Notes under the pieces: model-generated
Database searches by the model: none
Seen by the model: the letters and a program-made list of their open reading frames with translations, nothing else
Told to the model about the DNA's origin: nothing
Part shown: positions 24,761-34,364 of the stretch, one piece after another
Layout of the letters: each line of letters starts with the position of its first letter
How positions within the stretch are numbered: the stretch's first letter is position 1
Position numbers and translations under genes: made by a program
Assembly (NCBI GenBank): GCA_036280995.1
Contig: DASUPQ010000161.1
Location: 1 to 38,173 of the forward strand
Length of the DNA: 38,173 nt
Direction of reading: 5' to 3'
Source of the DNA: Actinomycetota bacterium
Lineage (GTDB): Bacteria; Actinomycetota; CALGFH01

Positions 24761-25966
24761 ATGCGAGCCGACGAGGTGGAGGGGAGCGGACCCCCGGCGG
24801 CGGCCGGTGCGTGGTACCGGCCGATGGTGGCGCGGGCGACCGACGAGGAGCACCGCTCGGCGACGGTGCTGGAGCTGTTCTTCGACCTGTGCTTCGTGGT
24901 CGCCGTGGCCTCGGCCGCGTCCGCGCTCCACCACGAGGTGGCCGAGGACCACGTCCGCGACGGCGTGGTCGGCTACATCTCGGTGTTCTTCGCCATCTGG
25001 TGGGCGTGGATGAACTTCACCTGGTTCGCCTCGGCCTACGACACCGACGACGTCGCCTACCGGCTCACCACCCTGGTCCAGATCGCCGGGGCCCTGATCC
25101 TGGCCGCCGGGGTGCCCGACGCCATGGACGGCGCCGACTTCACCGCCATCACGATCGGCTACGTGGTCATGCGCCTGGCCATGGTCACCCAGTGGCTGCG
25201 GGCGGCCGCCGCCGACCCGCCGCACCGGCGCAGCGCGCTGCGCTTCGCCGCCGGCATCGTGGCCGTGCAGGTCGGCTGGGTGCTGCGCCTGTTCCTGCCC
25301 GAGGGACCGGGCTACGCCAGCTTCCTGGTGCTGGCCGCGGCCGAGCTGGCCATCCCCATCTGGGCCGAGCGGGCCGCTCCCACCACCTGGCACCCCCGCC
25401 ACATCGCCGAGCGCTACGGCCTGTTCACCCTGATCGTGCTGGGCGAGTGCGTGCTCGCCTCCACCCTGGCCATCCAGGCGGCGCTGGAGGAGGACGCCGT
25501 CCTGGCCGACCTGGCGACGACGGCGGTCGGCGGGCTGCTGACCGTGTTCGGCATGTGGTGGCTGTACTTCGCCAAGGAGTCCCACTGGTTCCTGACCTCG
25601 CTGCGGGCCGGGATCGTCTGGGGGTACGGCCACTACCTGATCTTCGCCTCGGCCGCGGCCGTCGGGGCCGGCCTGGCCGTCAACGTCGACTACCTGACCC
25701 ACCACGCGGCCATCGGCCCCCGGGCGGCGGCCGCCGCCTTCACCGTCCCGGTGGCCCTGTTCCTGGTGGCCGTCTGGGCGCTCCAGATCCGCCCCCTCCA
25801 GCTGCACCACTGGCACACCTCGCTCGTGCCCACCACCGCCGTGCTGGCCCTGGTCTCGACCCTCGGCCCGGAGCCCATCCTGGTCACCGGCCTGCTGGTG
25901 GCGGCCATGATCGGGATCTCCCTGGTCGCCCTGCAGCGCCGGGCGGCCACGACCGGGGCGTCCTAG
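24761..25966 (+). CDS. Low temperature requirement protein A (LtrA) family membrane protein
   Basis: A 401-residue polytopic membrane protein of the LtrA family. It shows the family opening ATVLELFFDLCFVVAVASAA, the segment WWAWMNFTWFASAYDTDD, and later GLFTLIVLGECVLA and LTVFGMWWLYF. About ten to twelve hydrophobic segments are present. The molecular function of LtrA proteins is not established; the name comes from a Listeria cold-growth phenotype. The gene follows the sortase gene on the same strand but probably has its own promoter. Its stop lies one base from the convergent zwf stop. Confidence 0.9.
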   Translation: MRADEVEGSGPPAAAGAWYRPMVARATDEEHRSATVLELFFDLCFVVAVASAASALHHEVAEDHVRDGVVGYISVFFAIWWAWMNFTWFASAYDTDDVAYRLTTLVQIAGALILAAGVPDAMDGADFTAITIGYVVMRLAMVTQWLRAAAADPPHRRSALRFAAGIVAVQVGWVLRLFLPEGPGYASFLVLAAAELAIPIWAERAAPTTWHPRHIAERYGLFTLIVLGECVLASTLAIQAALEEDAVLADLATTAVGGLLTVFGMWWLYFAKESHWFLTSLRAGIVWGYGHYLIFASAAAVGAGLAVNVDYLTHHAAIGPRAAAAAFTVPVALFLVAVWALQIRPLQLHHWHTSLVPTTAVLALVSTLGPEPILVTGLLVAAMIGISLVALQRRAATTGAS

Positions 25967-25967
25967 C

Positions 25968-27389
25968 TCAGCTGGGGACCGCCCAGGTGCCGTCGCCGGC
26001 GATCAGCTGGTCGGCCTCCACGGGGCCCCAGGTGCCCGGCTCGTACTCGTACAGCGGGGTGGCGTCGTGGCCCAGCACCGGGTCGACCACCTGCCACTCG
26101 GCCTCCACGGCGTCCTCGCGGGCGAACAGCTCGGTGTCGCCCTCCATGGCGTCGCCCAGCAGGCGCTCGTAGGGTGGCCGGCCGAGGGCGGGGTGGTGGG
26201 CGGCGACCAGCTCCACGTCCTCGCCGATCAGGTGGTCGCCCGGGACCTTGACCCGCAGGCCGAGCTCGATGCGGACGTCGGGGCCGAGGTGGAGGCGCAG
26301 GTGGTTGGAGCGGGCCGGGATCAGCTCTCCGAACAGCTCCAGGGGCGGGCGCCGGAACTCGACCAGGACCTCGGTGTCGGTCACCGGCAGGTGCTTGCCG
26401 GCGCGGATGTAGAAGGGCACCCCGGCCCAGCGCCAGGTGTCGATGGCCAGGCGGGCGGCCACGTAGGTCTCGACGGCCGAGTCGGGGGCCACTCCCGGCT
26501 CGTCGCGGTAGCCGCGGAACTGGCCGCGGACGACGCTGGAGCGGTCGAGCGGGCGGATGGCCCGGATCAGCCGGGAGCGCTCCTGGCGGGTGGCGTCGGG
26601 GGTGTGGACGGCGGGGGCGTCCATGGCCAGCAGGGCGAGCACCTGGAGGAGGTGGTTCTGGAGGACGTCGCGGATCGCGCCCGCCTCCTCGTAGAAGGCG
26701 CCCCGGCCCTTCACGCCGAAGTCCTCGGCCATGGTGATCTGCATCTGGCGGATGTAGCGGGCGTTCCAGATCGGCTCCAGCAGCGCGTTGGCGAAGCGCA
26801 GGTAGAGGATGTTCTGGATCGGCTCCTTGCCCAGGAAGTGGTCCATGCGGAAGATGCGGTCCTCGGGCAGGTGGCGGTGCAGGATCTGGTTGAGCTCGAG
26901 GGCCGAGGCCAGGTCGCGGCCGAACGGCTTCTCCACGATCACCCGGGCCTCGTCGAGCGCGCCGGCGGCGGCCAGCCCCTCGGTCACGGTGGCGAACATG
27001 CTCGGCGGGATGGCGAGGTAGTGCAGCGGCCGCCGGGCGTCGCCCAGGGCCTTGCCGAGCCGCTGGAAGGTCCGGGTGTCGGCGTAGTCGCCGTCGATGT
27101 AGTCCAGCAGCCCGATCAGCCGGGCGAACGCCTCCTCGTCGACCTTGCCCTTGCCGAGGTCGTGCTCCACGCTGTCGCGGGCCCGCCGGCGCAGGTCGTC
27201 CAGGTCCCAGCCTGACCTGGCCACGCCGATGATCGGCACGTCGAGGCGGTTGCGCTGGACCAGCCCGTAGAGGGCGGGGAAGACCTCCTTGTAGGCGAGG
27301 TCGCCGGTGGCGCCGAAGAACACGAGCGCGTCGGAACGCTGGCTGTCGATCGGACCGCTCCTTGGGTCGTGATGTCCGGGGACGATCAT
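25968..27389 (-). CDS. zwf: Glucose-6-phosphate 1-dehydrogenase
   Basis: A 473-residue cytoplasmic enzyme oxidising glucose 6-phosphate to 6-phosphogluconolactone, the first step of the oxidative pentose phosphate pathway. The coenzyme motif is GATGDLA (26-32), followed by the EKPFG motif (residues 153-157) and the active-site segment RMDHFLGKE (181-189), a variant of the usual RIDHYLGKE. The family's common GASGDLAKRK is here [10 protein letters not shown]. No 6-phosphogluconate dehydrogenase, transaldolase or OpcA gene lies nearby. The ATG at 27389 has no clear ribosome site. It follows the TetR gene by 85 bases on the same strand. Confidence 0.93.
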   Translation of the reverse strand: MIVPGHHDPRSGPIDSQRSDALVFFGATGDLAYKEVFPALYGLVQRNRLDVPIIGVARSGWDLDDLRRRARDSVEHDLGKGKVDEEAFARLIGLLDYIDGDYADTRTFQRLGKALGDARRPLHYLAIPPSMFATVTEGLAAAGALDEARVIVEKPFGRDLASALELNQILHRHLPEDRIFRMDHFLGKEPIQNILYLRFANALLEPIWNARYIRQMQITMAEDFGVKGRGAFYEEAGAIRDVLQNHLLQVLALLAMDAPAVHTPDATRQERSRLIRAIRPLDRSSVVRGQFRGYRDEPGVAPDSAVETYVAARLAIDTWRWAGVPFYIRAGKHLPVTDTEVLVEFRRPPLELFGELIPARSNHLRLHLGPDVRIELGLRVKVPGDHLIGEDVELVAAHHPALGRPPYERLLGDAMEGDTELFAREDAVEAEWQVVDPVLGHDATPLYEYEPGTWGPVEADQLIAGDGTWAVPS

Positions 27390-27474
27390 GATCGTATGAC
27401 GACCGGGGCCACGGGTCGCGCGACCCCGGCCGAGCGGGATGCGGCCGGGGGCGGGTCCGTGAGCGCCGCGGCGG

Positions 27475-28062
27475 TCAGGCCGGGGTGAGGACCTCGGCCA
27501 GGATCGAGCGCACGGCCCGCTCGGTGTAGTCGTCGGCCGGCCAGGCGCGGTCGACGACCAGGTGCTGGAAGGTCGCGGGCTGGGCCCGGGCCCAGACCCA
27601 GTCGGTGGCCGACGGGACCGTCCAGCCCTCGGCCAGGCGGCCGTCCTGGTCGACCCGCTCCACGGCGGCCGCGAACATCTCCCGCAGGTCGCCCATGCGG
27701 TCGCGCCAGGCCACCCCGCCCTCGTCGCCGTTGGTGGCGGCCGCCTCCAGCGCCCGGGCCACGGGCAGGATCTCGGGGACGTAGGCGAACCAGAGCCGCA
27801 GCAGCCGCTCCAGCGCCGCCACCGGCGGCAGCGACCTGGCCCCGGCGGCCCGCCCCGCGAACCCGCTGCGGACGTCGTGGCGGCGGGCCATGGCCACCAG
27901 CAGCCCGGCCCGGTTCTCGAAGTGGACGTAGAGGAGCTGGCGGGAGACGCCGGTGGCGGCGGCGATGTCGGCCACCGTGACCGCGCCGATCCCCCGCTCC
28001 TGGACCAGGCCCCAGGCGGTGTCGAGGATGCGGGCGCGGGTGTCGCCTCGGGTCCCGGCCAT
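27475..28062 (-). CDS. TetR family repressor of the divergent acyl-CoA ligase
   Basis: A 195-residue TetR regulator with helix-turn-helix at about residues 10-55 ([27 protein letters not shown]). The C-terminal domain is of general TetR type. It is divergent from the acyl-CoA ligase gene; two palindromic operators lie between them. It therefore probably represses both genes, with an acyl-CoA or the free acid as likely inducer. Confidence 0.88.
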   Translation of the reverse strand: MAGTRGDTRARILDTAWGLVQERGIGAVTVADIAAATGVSRQLLYVHFENRAGLLVAMARRHDVRSGFAGRAAGARSLPPVAALERLLRLWFAYVPEILPVARALEAAATNGDEGGVAWRDRMGDLREMFAAAVERVDQDGRLAEGWTVPSATDWVWARAQPATFQHLVVDRAWPADDYTERAVRSILAEVLTPA

Positions 28063-28083
28063 GCCACCAGCCTGCCCCAGGTA

Positions 28084-28123
28084 TTGACACGTGTCAAATA
28101 GGGGCCTACTTTACACGTGTCAA
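28084..28123. promoter_or_regulatory. Overlapping divergent promoters with two TetR operators
   Basis: The first operator is the perfect palindrome TTGACACGTGTCAA (28084-28097). The second is TTTACACGTGTCAA (28110-28123), centres 26 bases apart. Rightward promoter: -35 TTGACA (28084-28089), 17-base spacer, -10 TACTTT (28107-28112). Leftward promoter: -35 TTGACA (28123-28118), 17-base spacer, -10 TATTTG (28100-28095). Each operator covers the -35 of one promoter and the zone just past the -10 of the other. Confidence 0.85.
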
Positions 28124-28149
28124 ACTCATGACTCGGGGAGGTCAGGACG

Positions 28150-29724
28150 ATGTGGACGAGCCCGTACGCGCCGGTCGAGGTCGGAGGGACGACCCTGAAC
28201 CGGATGGTCCTGGAGGCCGCGGCCCGGTCCGGTGACCGGCCGGCCCTGATCGACGGCCCGACCGGCATGACCGTCAGCTACCGGCTGCTGGCCGAGCGGG
28301 TCCAGGGGGTGGCGGCCGGGCTGGCCGCCCGGGGGTTCCGGCCCGGGGACGTGCTGGCCCTGTGGGCGCCCAACCTGCCCCAGTGGGCCGGGGTGGCGCT
28401 GGGCGCCATGGCCGCCGGCGGGACCGTGACCGGCGTCAGCCCGGCCGCCACCGAGCGCGAGCTGACCGCCCAGCTGGCCGACGCCGGGGCCTCGGTCCTG
28501 GTGACGGTCCCGTCGCAGGTCCCGGCGGCCCGGGCGGCCGCGGCCGCCGCCGGCGTGCGCGAGCTGGTCGTGCTCGGCGAGGCCGACGGCGCCACCCCGA
28601 TCCTCGACCTCCTGGCCGCCGGCGCCGCCGCGCCGGTCCCGGGTCCCCCGGACCTCGACCCTTCGCTGGCCGTCGGCCTGCTCCCCTACTCGAGCGGCAC
28701 CACCGGGCTGCCCAAGGGGGTGCTGCTGACCCACGCCAACCTGGTCACCTCGATCCGCCAGGTCGAGGCCGGGCTGCGGGTCACCGAGCGCGACGTCCTG
28801 CTCGCCGTGCCGCCGTTCTCGCACATCATGGGGTTCCTGGTCACCCTGGCCGTGCCCCTGTGCGCCGGCGCGACCGTGGTCACCATGCCCCGCTTCGACC
28901 CCGGGCAGTTCCTGGAGCTGCTGGAGCGCCGCCGGGTGACCGTCCTGATCGGGGCGCCACCCATGTTCCAGGTCCTGCTGCAGCACCCGCGGGCCGCCGC
29001 CGCCGACCTGGGCGCGCTGGAGCTGCTGGTCTGCGGCGGGGCGCCGCTGGCCGCCGCCGCCCAGCGGGCGCTGGCGACCCGGCTGCCGGGGGCGATCGTC
29101 GGCCAGGCCTGGGGCCTGACCGAGACGACCGTCGGCCTGAGCATGCCCGACCGGGACGGCGGCAGCGTCCCGGGCACGGTCGGCCGGATCGTGCCCGGCA
29201 CCGAGCTGCGGGTGGTCGACCCGGACAGCGGCCGCGACCTCGGCCCCGGGGAGCCGGGTGAGCTGCTGGCCCGCGGGCCCCAGGTGATGGCCGGCTACCT
29301 GGGCCGGCCCGAGGCGACCGCGGCCATGGTCGACCCGGACGGCTGGCTGCGCACCGGCGACCTCGGCCTGGTCGACGGCGACGGCAACGTGGTGATCGTC
29401 GACCGGCTCAAGGAGCTGATCAAGGTGAGCGGCCACCAGGTCGCCCCGGCCGAGCTGGAGGCGCTGCTCGCCACCCACCCGGCCGTGGCCGACGCCGCCG
29501 TCCTGCGCCGCGACGACCCCGCCCGGGGCGAGGTCCCGGTCGCGGTGGTCGTGCCCCGGCCCGGGACCGACCCCGACCCCGACGAGCTGCTGGCCTGGGT
29601 GGCCGAGCGGGTGGCGCCCTACAAGCGGCTCCACGCCGTCCGCTTCGCCGACGCCATCCCCCGGACCCCCTCGGGCAAGCTGCTCCGCCGGGCCCTGCAC
29701 GACCAGGACCGCCAGACCGTCTGA
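28150..29724 (+). CDS. AMP-forming acyl-CoA ligase (4-coumarate-CoA ligase-like)
   Basis: A 524-residue ANL-superfamily enzyme that activates a carboxylic acid to its acyl-adenylate and then the CoA thioester. The ATP motif is [11 protein letters not shown] (180-190). Later motifs are [14 protein letters not shown] and the catalytic lysine Lys510 in TPSGKLLRR. Sequence and length resemble 4-coumarate- and medium/long-chain acid ligases; it is not the shorter PaaK type. The acid is unknown. GGGGAGG precedes the ATG. It is controlled by the divergent TetR gene through the two-operator region. Confidence 0.9.
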   Translation: MWTSPYAPVEVGGTTLNRMVLEAAARSGDRPALIDGPTGMTVSYRLLAERVQGVAAGLAARGFRPGDVLALWAPNLPQWAGVALGAMAAGGTVTGVSPAATERELTAQLADAGASVLVTVPSQVPAARAAAAAAGVRELVVLGEADGATPILDLLAAGAAAPVPGPPDLDPSLAVGLLPYSSGTTGLPKGVLLTHANLVTSIRQVEAGLRVTERDVLLAVPPFSHIMGFLVTLAVPLCAGATVVTMPRFDPGQFLELLERRRVTVLIGAPPMFQVLLQHPRAAAADLGALELLVCGGAPLAAAAQRALATRLPGAIVGQAWGLTETTVGLSMPDRDGGSVPGTVGRIVPGTELRVVDPDSGRDLGPGEPGELLARGPQVMAGYLGRPEATAAMVDPDGWLRTGDLGLVDGDGNVVIVDRLKELIKVSGHQVAPAELEALLATHPAVADAAVLRRDDPARGEVPVAVVVPRPGTDPDPDELLAWVAERVAPYKRLHAVRFADAIPRTPSGKLLRRALHDQDRQTV

Positions 29725-29777
29725 CCGGGGCAGGACCCAGGGAGCACCGAGGCCCGCCGGGGGGCGGCGCGCAAGCT

Positions 29778-29818
29778 CCGGCGCCGCACGAACGGCTGGG
29801 CGTTGCATGCGGCGCCGG
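29778..29818. terminator. Long-loop hairpin between convergent genes
   Basis: CCGGCGCCGCA (29778-29788) pairs perfectly with TGCGGCGCCGG (29808-29818) across a 19-base loop. It lies between the ligase stop and the protease stop and could end transcription from both sides. It lacks a U-run, so a classical intrinsic terminator is not certain. Confidence 0.45.
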
Positions 29819-29834
29819 ATGCTCGACCGCTGTT

Positions 29835-32687
29835 CTAGGGGGCGTTCTCCGCGTCGGCGGCGTTGACCCGGATCACCACCCAGCGGTTGCTGCCGGCCAC
29901 CCGGCGGACCGTGAACTCGACGCCGAGCGAGAGGTCCTCGACCGGGGTGTCGAGCGGGTTGCCGTCGGCCGGGTTGCCCGTGCCCAGGATGATCCCGTCA
30001 CCCAGGTCCTCCCCGTACAGCTCGGTGAGCGGGTTCCCGTCGGCGTCGACGATCCGGGTGGTGTAGCGCCGGTGGTCCTTGGAGGGGACCACCACCGAGG
30101 CGTCGGCGTCGCGGAAGAACAGGTCCTCGCCGCGCAGCTCCAGCCCCGGGTACCAGCCCTTGGCGTCGGTGAAGTGGGGCACGCCGGCCTGCGGGGCGTG
30201 GACGTTGCAGTAGGTCGTGTACGAGCCCACCGGGTCCTCGATGCACTCGCGGAACTGGCGCGTCGGCCGCTTGGCGAAGGCCGCGTTCGACGACTGGGCC
30301 CGCGACGGCAGGTTCTTCAGCGTGGTCGTGTCGTGCTCGGCCGCCTCGCCGAAGCGCCGCAGCGGGTCGAAGTGGCTGTCCACGATCAGCAGCTGCCCCT
30401 TGGAGCCGGTGCTGGGCGGCGCGAAGATCGGGGTGGTCACGTGGTTCACGGTGTACTGGCCGTCGCGGTACCAGACCAGCATGCCGGGGGCGTTGTAGGG
30501 GGTGCGGGTGACCCGCCACTCGTCCCCGAACTCGCCGTTGGAGTAGGTGGTGTCGTAGGCGTAGCGCAGGCCCTTGTCGAAGCCGTCGTAGTTGCGCCAC
30601 TCGGCCAGGTAGTAGTGCTGGTAGATGAAGGTGCCGCTGGTGATGATCCAGCCGGCGCCCTCGGTGTCGGTGAAGGTGCCCTGCTCCGAGGTCCAGCCGT
30701 CGGCGCCGCTCTCGACGTCGTCGGTCCAGACCGAGGTGCCGTCGGCGGTGACCTCGAAGTCGTCGGCGAACCAGCCCGGCTCCTCGAAGGCGGCGTCGGT
30801 GGCGTAGCGCAGCCGCAGGCCGATGGTGGTGCCGGCGTACGGGGTCAGGTTGACCCAGTCGTGGCGCCACTCGCCGCCGGTGGTCCCGGTGAGGCCGTTC
30901 TGGAGGCCGCCGTAGTCACGCAGCCGCCCGTTGGGGTCCTCGTTGGTCGAGACCACGTTGCCGGCCTCGTCGCGGACCTCGAGCTGGGTCCAGGTGGCCC
31001 CGCCGTCGGTCGACACCTCGATGAAGCCGTAGTCCCACAGCTCCTCGATGGTGTAGTTGTTCCAGGTCCAGAAGCGCACGTCGGCGCCGGCGGGCACGTC
31101 GAGGGTGCGCGACAGCTTCACGTCGGCCCACGACTGGTCGTTGTTCGAGTACCACATGTTGTCGCCGCTGTGCGGCGTGCCAAGGGTGACCGACTTCTCG
31201 GGCAGGTTCACCCGGACGCCGTCCTCGGTCCCCCTGGGGGTCCGCGAGGTCTGGCCGACCTTGACGTCGCGGCTCGAGGAGCCGACGCCGAAGGTCTCGG
31301 GGTCGACCCAGCCGAGCACGTACTTGTCCCACAGGCCCATGTGGGTCGGGATGGTCTGGAACAGCGGGCCCGTGTGCGACCCGGACGCCATCAGGTCCCA
31401 GAAGTCGACGTCGGAGTCGGCCGCGCCGCTGGTGTCGTACAGGTCGGGCAGCCCCAGGTCGTGGCCGTACTCGTGGGAGATGACCCCGACGCCGGCGTCC
31501 TCGGCCTGCATGATGTAGTTGTTGACGCGCACCTCGGTGCCTGGGACGGCGTAACCGCCGGTCGACGGGTCGACGTTGCCGGCGTGCGACCAGATCGAGT
31601 AGGGGCCCTCGGCGCCGCCGCCGTCGGCCTTGTCGGCGCCGGCGTGGATGATCACGAAGTGGTCGACGACCCCGTCGGCCTCGAACAGGTTGCCGTCGCC
31701 GTCGGCGTCGCCCTGGTCCTCGATGTCGTAGCGGGCCCAGGGGAAGTCGGGGTCGCTGGCCGCCAGGGCGTCGACCGCGTCCACGATCAGCTGGCTGACC
31801 TGCCGGGGGTTGTCCGGGTGGCCGCTGTTGTCCTGCATCGGCTGGCCGCAGACGGTGGCGCCGTACCAGGCCTCGGAGTGCGGCACCTGGACCCAGCCGG
31901 CGACCTCGCCGGTGATGTCGTAGGCGCCCTTGGACATCTCCTGGTAGTGGTTCTTGACGGTGTAGCCGCGCAGGTCGACGCCGGGCTTGCCGTCGGGGCC
32001 GGTCAGGTCGGGCCGGACCCGCCGGGTGAGGCCGGTCTTGGTGTAGATCAGCTTGTTGTAGTGGCTGGGGCTGAAGTCCGGCACCCAGAAGGTGTTGTTG
32101 TCGGTGCCACGGCCGACCGTCGCCGGGTCGGGCATGTTGTTGTGGAGCGGTCCGCCCAGCAGGGTGCCGGCCGGCTCGGTGACGCACTCCTCGGCGCCCA
32201 CGAAGGCCGGGCGCTCGAAGCCGGAGAAGTCGTCGTCGGCGTCGGGGTTGAACTCGACCAGGACCGTGAGCAGCCGGGCCGTCTGGGTGGTGGGGGCCTT
32301 CTTGAAGGCCCGCGGGCTCTTGCCGCTCTTGGCCGACCTGGCCTCGAGCCGGCCGAGCACCTCGGCCGCCGCCGGGTTGCCGGTCGAGTGCTTGCGGTCG
32401 AAGGCCTCGGACTGGGCGACGACCTTGGCGCTGGGGGTGAGCCTGGAGCGGCTGGCCGACGTGCTCAGCCTGCCGAGCCGTTCCTGCTGGTTCCCGATGC
32501 GGTCCATCCGCGGCGCCACCGGGTTGGACCAGCTGCCCGGCGACGGCGCCAGGCGGGCCCGCCCCGACGCCGGGTCGCCGGCGCTGGCCGGCGACGGCTG
32601 GCTGATGGCGGCCATGGCCACCAGCAGGGCGAGCACCAGCAGCGCGACCAGCGGCCGCCTGAGCGAGTACGGAGTGCTACGAGGCAC
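29835..32687 (-). CDS. Secreted M6 family metalloprotease (immune inhibitor A-like)
   Basis: A 950-residue secreted protease. The basic N-terminus and hydrophobic core (ALLVLALLVAMAAI) end in a likely signal peptidase site near SPASAGDP. A propeptide of about 130 residues follows. The catalytic domain has the zinc motif HEYGH (His405, Glu406, His409) followed by DLGLPDLYD. Acidic Asp-rich stretches near residue 340 may bind calcium. C-terminal beta-rich modules (IEVSTDGGATWTQLEV and YAGTTIGLRLRYATD) match those of immune inhibitor A enzymes. GTG at 32687 is chosen because AGAGGGGAG precedes it. A longer frame to 32792 puts extra residues before the signal peptide. Predicted role: extracellular protein breakdown. 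Confidence 0.92.
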   Translation of the reverse strand: MPRSTPYSLRRPLVALLVLALLVAMAAISQPSPASAGDPASGRARLAPSPGSWSNPVAPRMDRIGNQQERLGRLSTSASRSRLTPSAKVVAQSEAFDRKHSTGNPAAAEVLGRLEARSAKSGKSPRAFKKAPTTQTARLLTVLVEFNPDADDDFSGFERPAFVGAEECVTEPAGTLLGGPLHNNMPDPATVGRGTDNNTFWVPDFSPSHYNKLIYTKTGLTRRVRPDLTGPDGKPGVDLRGYTVKNHYQEMSKGAYDITGEVAGWVQVPHSEAWYGATVCGQPMQDNSGHPDNPRQVSQLIVDAVDALAASDPDFPWARYDIEDQGDADGDGNLFEADGVVDHFVIIHAGADKADGGGAEGPYSIWSHAGNVDPSTGGYAVPGTEVRVNNYIMQAEDAGVGVISHEYGHDLGLPDLYDTSGAADSDVDFWDLMASGSHTGPLFQTIPTHMGLWDKYVLGWVDPETFGVGSSSRDVKVGQTSRTPRGTEDGVRVNLPEKSVTLGTPHSGDNMWYSNNDQSWADVKLSRTLDVPAGADVRFWTWNNYTIEELWDYGFIEVSTDGGATWTQLEVRDEAGNVVSTNEDPNGRLRDYGGLQNGLTGTTGGEWRHDWVNLTPYAGTTIGLRLRYATDAAFEEPGWFADDFEVTADGTSVWTDDVESGADGWTSEQGTFTDTEGAGWIITSGTFIYQHYYLAEWRNYDGFDKGLRYAYDTTYSNGEFGDEWRVTRTPYNAPGMLVWYRDGQYTVNHVTTPIFAPPSTGSKGQLLIVDSHFDPLRRFGEAAEHDTTTLKNLPSRAQSSNAAFAKRPTRQFRECIEDPVGSYTTYCNVHAPQAGVPHFTDAKGWYPGLELRGEDLFFRDADASVVVPSKDHRRYTTRIVDADGNPLTELYGEDLGDGIILGTGNPADGNPLDTPVEDLSLGVEFTVRRVAGSNRWVVIRVNAADAENAP

Positions 32688-32863
32688 GGTCGTTTCTCCC
32701 CTCTGAGGAACGGCCCTTGACCGACATGAAGGAGTTGCGGTTCCCACCCGCCAATGACCCCGCGAATTGCGGCAAATGTTGGCATGTGCCACAGATCGGG
32801 CCCTACTGCAGTCTGCGCAACTGAACCTACGACACTCGGCCTAGTACCGCGGTGGGCCGGGGC

Positions 32864-33259
32864 TCAGCCGGCGGGGGTGGCGTCCCGCACCCGCAGGGGC
32901 TCGCCCTGCTGGCAGCCGGCGGTGCGGGCGGGCGCGGGCTCCCCCACGACCCGGACGCGGGCCCCGGCGGCCAGCACCGCCCGGTCGCCCCCGACCAGCA
33001 GCCAGGTACGGCCCTGGTCGGTGGCCAGGAGCAGGCAGCCCGGCCCGCCCCCGGCCTCGACCCGGCCGCTGGCGATCACCCGCACCGCGGGGCGCTGGTC
33101 GGCGTCGGGCTGGGTGGCCGGGGCGACGGGGGCGGCCGTGGACGCGGTCGCGGGAACGGGGGGCTCCGGGGTGGCGGGGTCGCCGGCCGGCCCGGCGCAC
33201 CCGGCGAGCAGGAGCGCGGCCAGGAGCGGCAGCGGTCGGCGGGGCGACGGGGTTCGCAT
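32864..33259 (-). CDS. Small putative lipoprotein with OB-fold-like domain
   Basis: A 131-residue protein with a lipobox LLAGC (Cys21) and a Pro/Ala/Thr-rich linker. A domain of about 70 residues follows with an alternating beta pattern (VRVIASGRVEAGG, CLLLATDQGRTWLLVGG, ARVRVVGEPAP) and two Cys. It resembles small secreted OB-fold proteins; no function is known to me. It lies 38 bases after the YihY gene on the same strand. The 176 bases to the M6 protease start hold only weak inverted repeats (for example TGGCA-TG-TGCCA at 32780-32791). Confidence 0.75.
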   Translation of the reverse strand: MRTPSPRRPLPLLAALLLAGCAGPAGDPATPEPPVPATASTAAPVAPATQPDADQRPAVRVIASGRVEAGGGPGCLLLATDQGRTWLLVGGDRAVLAAGARVRVVGEPAPARTAGCQQGEPLRVRDATPAG

Positions 33260-33297
33260 GCCGGTTGGACGCCCGCCGGGCGGCAACGGTTCCCCGC

Positions 33298-34266
33298 CTA
33301 GGCGTCGAGGCCGCGCAGCCGGGCCAGCTCGGCGTTCAGCTCGTTGCCGGCCAGGATGGCCACGCTGGAGAAGTAGGTCCACAGGACGGTCGCGACCACG
33401 GCCCCGACGGCCTGGCCGATGATGACCACCTTGGCGTCGTTGACGACCACCCCGGTCGGGGCGCCGCTGCCGAAGGCGAGATACAGCCGGAAGACCCCGG
33501 CGGCCAGGATCCACAGGACCACGCCGAGGACGGCGCCCGGGAGCAGGTGACGCCAGGCGTGCCGGACGGTGGGGGCGAACCGGTACAGGCACAGCAGGAA
33601 CGCGACCAGGACGGCCAGGGCCACCGGCCAGCGGCCGATGTACCAGGCGGTGATCAGGGCCTGGCTGATCCCGAACTGCTCGGCCACGTCGCGGTGCTCG
33701 TCCAGGAACGGCGCGTCGACCATGAGGCCCAGGGTCAGGACCACGACCACGACCGACCCGAAGGCGAACCCGAGGGCGATGACCCGCTGCTGGAGCGACA
33801 GCCGCTGGTGCCGGTCGTGGTAGGCGGCGTCGAGGGCGCGGCTGGTGGCGGCGAACAGGCGGCCGGCCAGCCACCAGGTGAGCAGGAGGCCGCCGATGGC
33901 CGCGCCCCCCTTGCGCTGGTCGAGCTGGGCCCGGACGAAGGGGTCGACGATGCCGTCGGTCAGCTCGGGGCTGATGACGACGCGGACCACGGAGATGGCG
34001 GCGTCCTGGCCCCTGGCGATCTTCTCCGGGCCGACGAACCGCTGGATCTGGCCGAGGGCGGCGCCGACGGCCACGGTCAGCGGGACCAGGGTCAGCATGG
34101 CGAAGAAGGACATCTCGGCCGCCGGGCCGGTGACCCGGTGGCGCAGGGCGGTGTGGCCCACGTGGGCCGCGAGCTGCCAGGGGTTGTAGCCCAGGACCCG
34201 CTCGGGGCGGCGCGCCGCCCACGCCTTGATGCGATCCGTCGGGGCAACCACCGCCTCCACCCCCAC
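33298..34266 (-). CDS. YihY/BrkB family inner membrane protein
   Basis: A membrane protein of about 322 residues in the YihY/virulence factor BrkB family, with six hydrophobic segments. Family motifs are AAEMSFFAMLTLVPL near the N-terminus, LSLQQRVIALGFAFGSVVVV in the middle, and LLPGAVLGVVLW followed by VVATVLWTYFSSVAILAGNELNAE at the end. Function is not established; the old RNase BN label is wrong for this family. The start is uncertain: GTG at 34266, 34260 or 34251 are all in frame and none has a convincing ribosome site. Confidence 0.85.
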   Translation of the reverse strand: MGVEAVVAPTDRIKAWAARRPERVLGYNPWQLAAHVGHTALRHRVTGPAAEMSFFAMLTLVPLTVAVGAALGQIQRFVGPEKIARGQDAAISVVRVVISPELTDGIVDPFVRAQLDQRKGGAAIGGLLLTWWLAGRLFAATSRALDAAYHDRHQRLSLQQRVIALGFAFGSVVVVVLTLGLMVDAPFLDEHRDVAEQFGISQALITAWYIGRWPVALAVLVAFLLCLYRFAPTVRHAWRHLLPGAVLGVVLWILAAGVFRLYLAFGSGAPTGVVVNDAKVVIIGQAVGAVVATVLWTYFSSVAILAGNELNAELARLRGLDA

Positions 34267-34314
34267 ATGATCGATCAACCATCTGCCCCGATATTGTGGC
34301 AGACCCGCCCAGGA

Positions 34315-34364
34315 GTCGGCCTTGGCCGACGATCCATGGACCCCGCCCGGCAGAGCCGGTCGGG
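34315..34364. repeat. Paired-hairpin intergenic repeat, copy A
   Basis: Two hairpins: GTCGGCC-TT-GGCCGAC (34315-34330) and CCGGC-AGA-GCCGG with an outer CCCG/CGGG-type arm (34342-34364). The second runs up to the stop codon of the zinc alcohol dehydrogenase (GGCTAATAG). The same two hairpin types recur at 37390-37439. The element may act as a transcription terminator for the minus-strand gene. Confidence 0.55.

Noticed and set aside
22760-25816. A 1018-codon open frame on the minus strand
   Set aside because: It lies antisense to the lipoprotein, sortase and LtrA genes, all of which have clear family motifs.
28150-29724. The acyl-CoA ligase as PaaK (phenylacetate-CoA ligase)
   Set aside because: It is about 90 residues longer than PaaK and resembles 4-coumarate-type ligases. 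It also has its own TetR operators and not the PaaR palindrome.
30072-32720. An 882-codon open frame on the plus strand
   Set aside because: It is antisense to the M6 protease gene; its Val/Gly/Ala-rich translation has no recognisable motif.
32780-32791. TGGCA-TG-TGCCA upstream of the M6 protease as an operator
   Set aside because: The arms are only five bases and no regulator or promoter elements can be tied to them.
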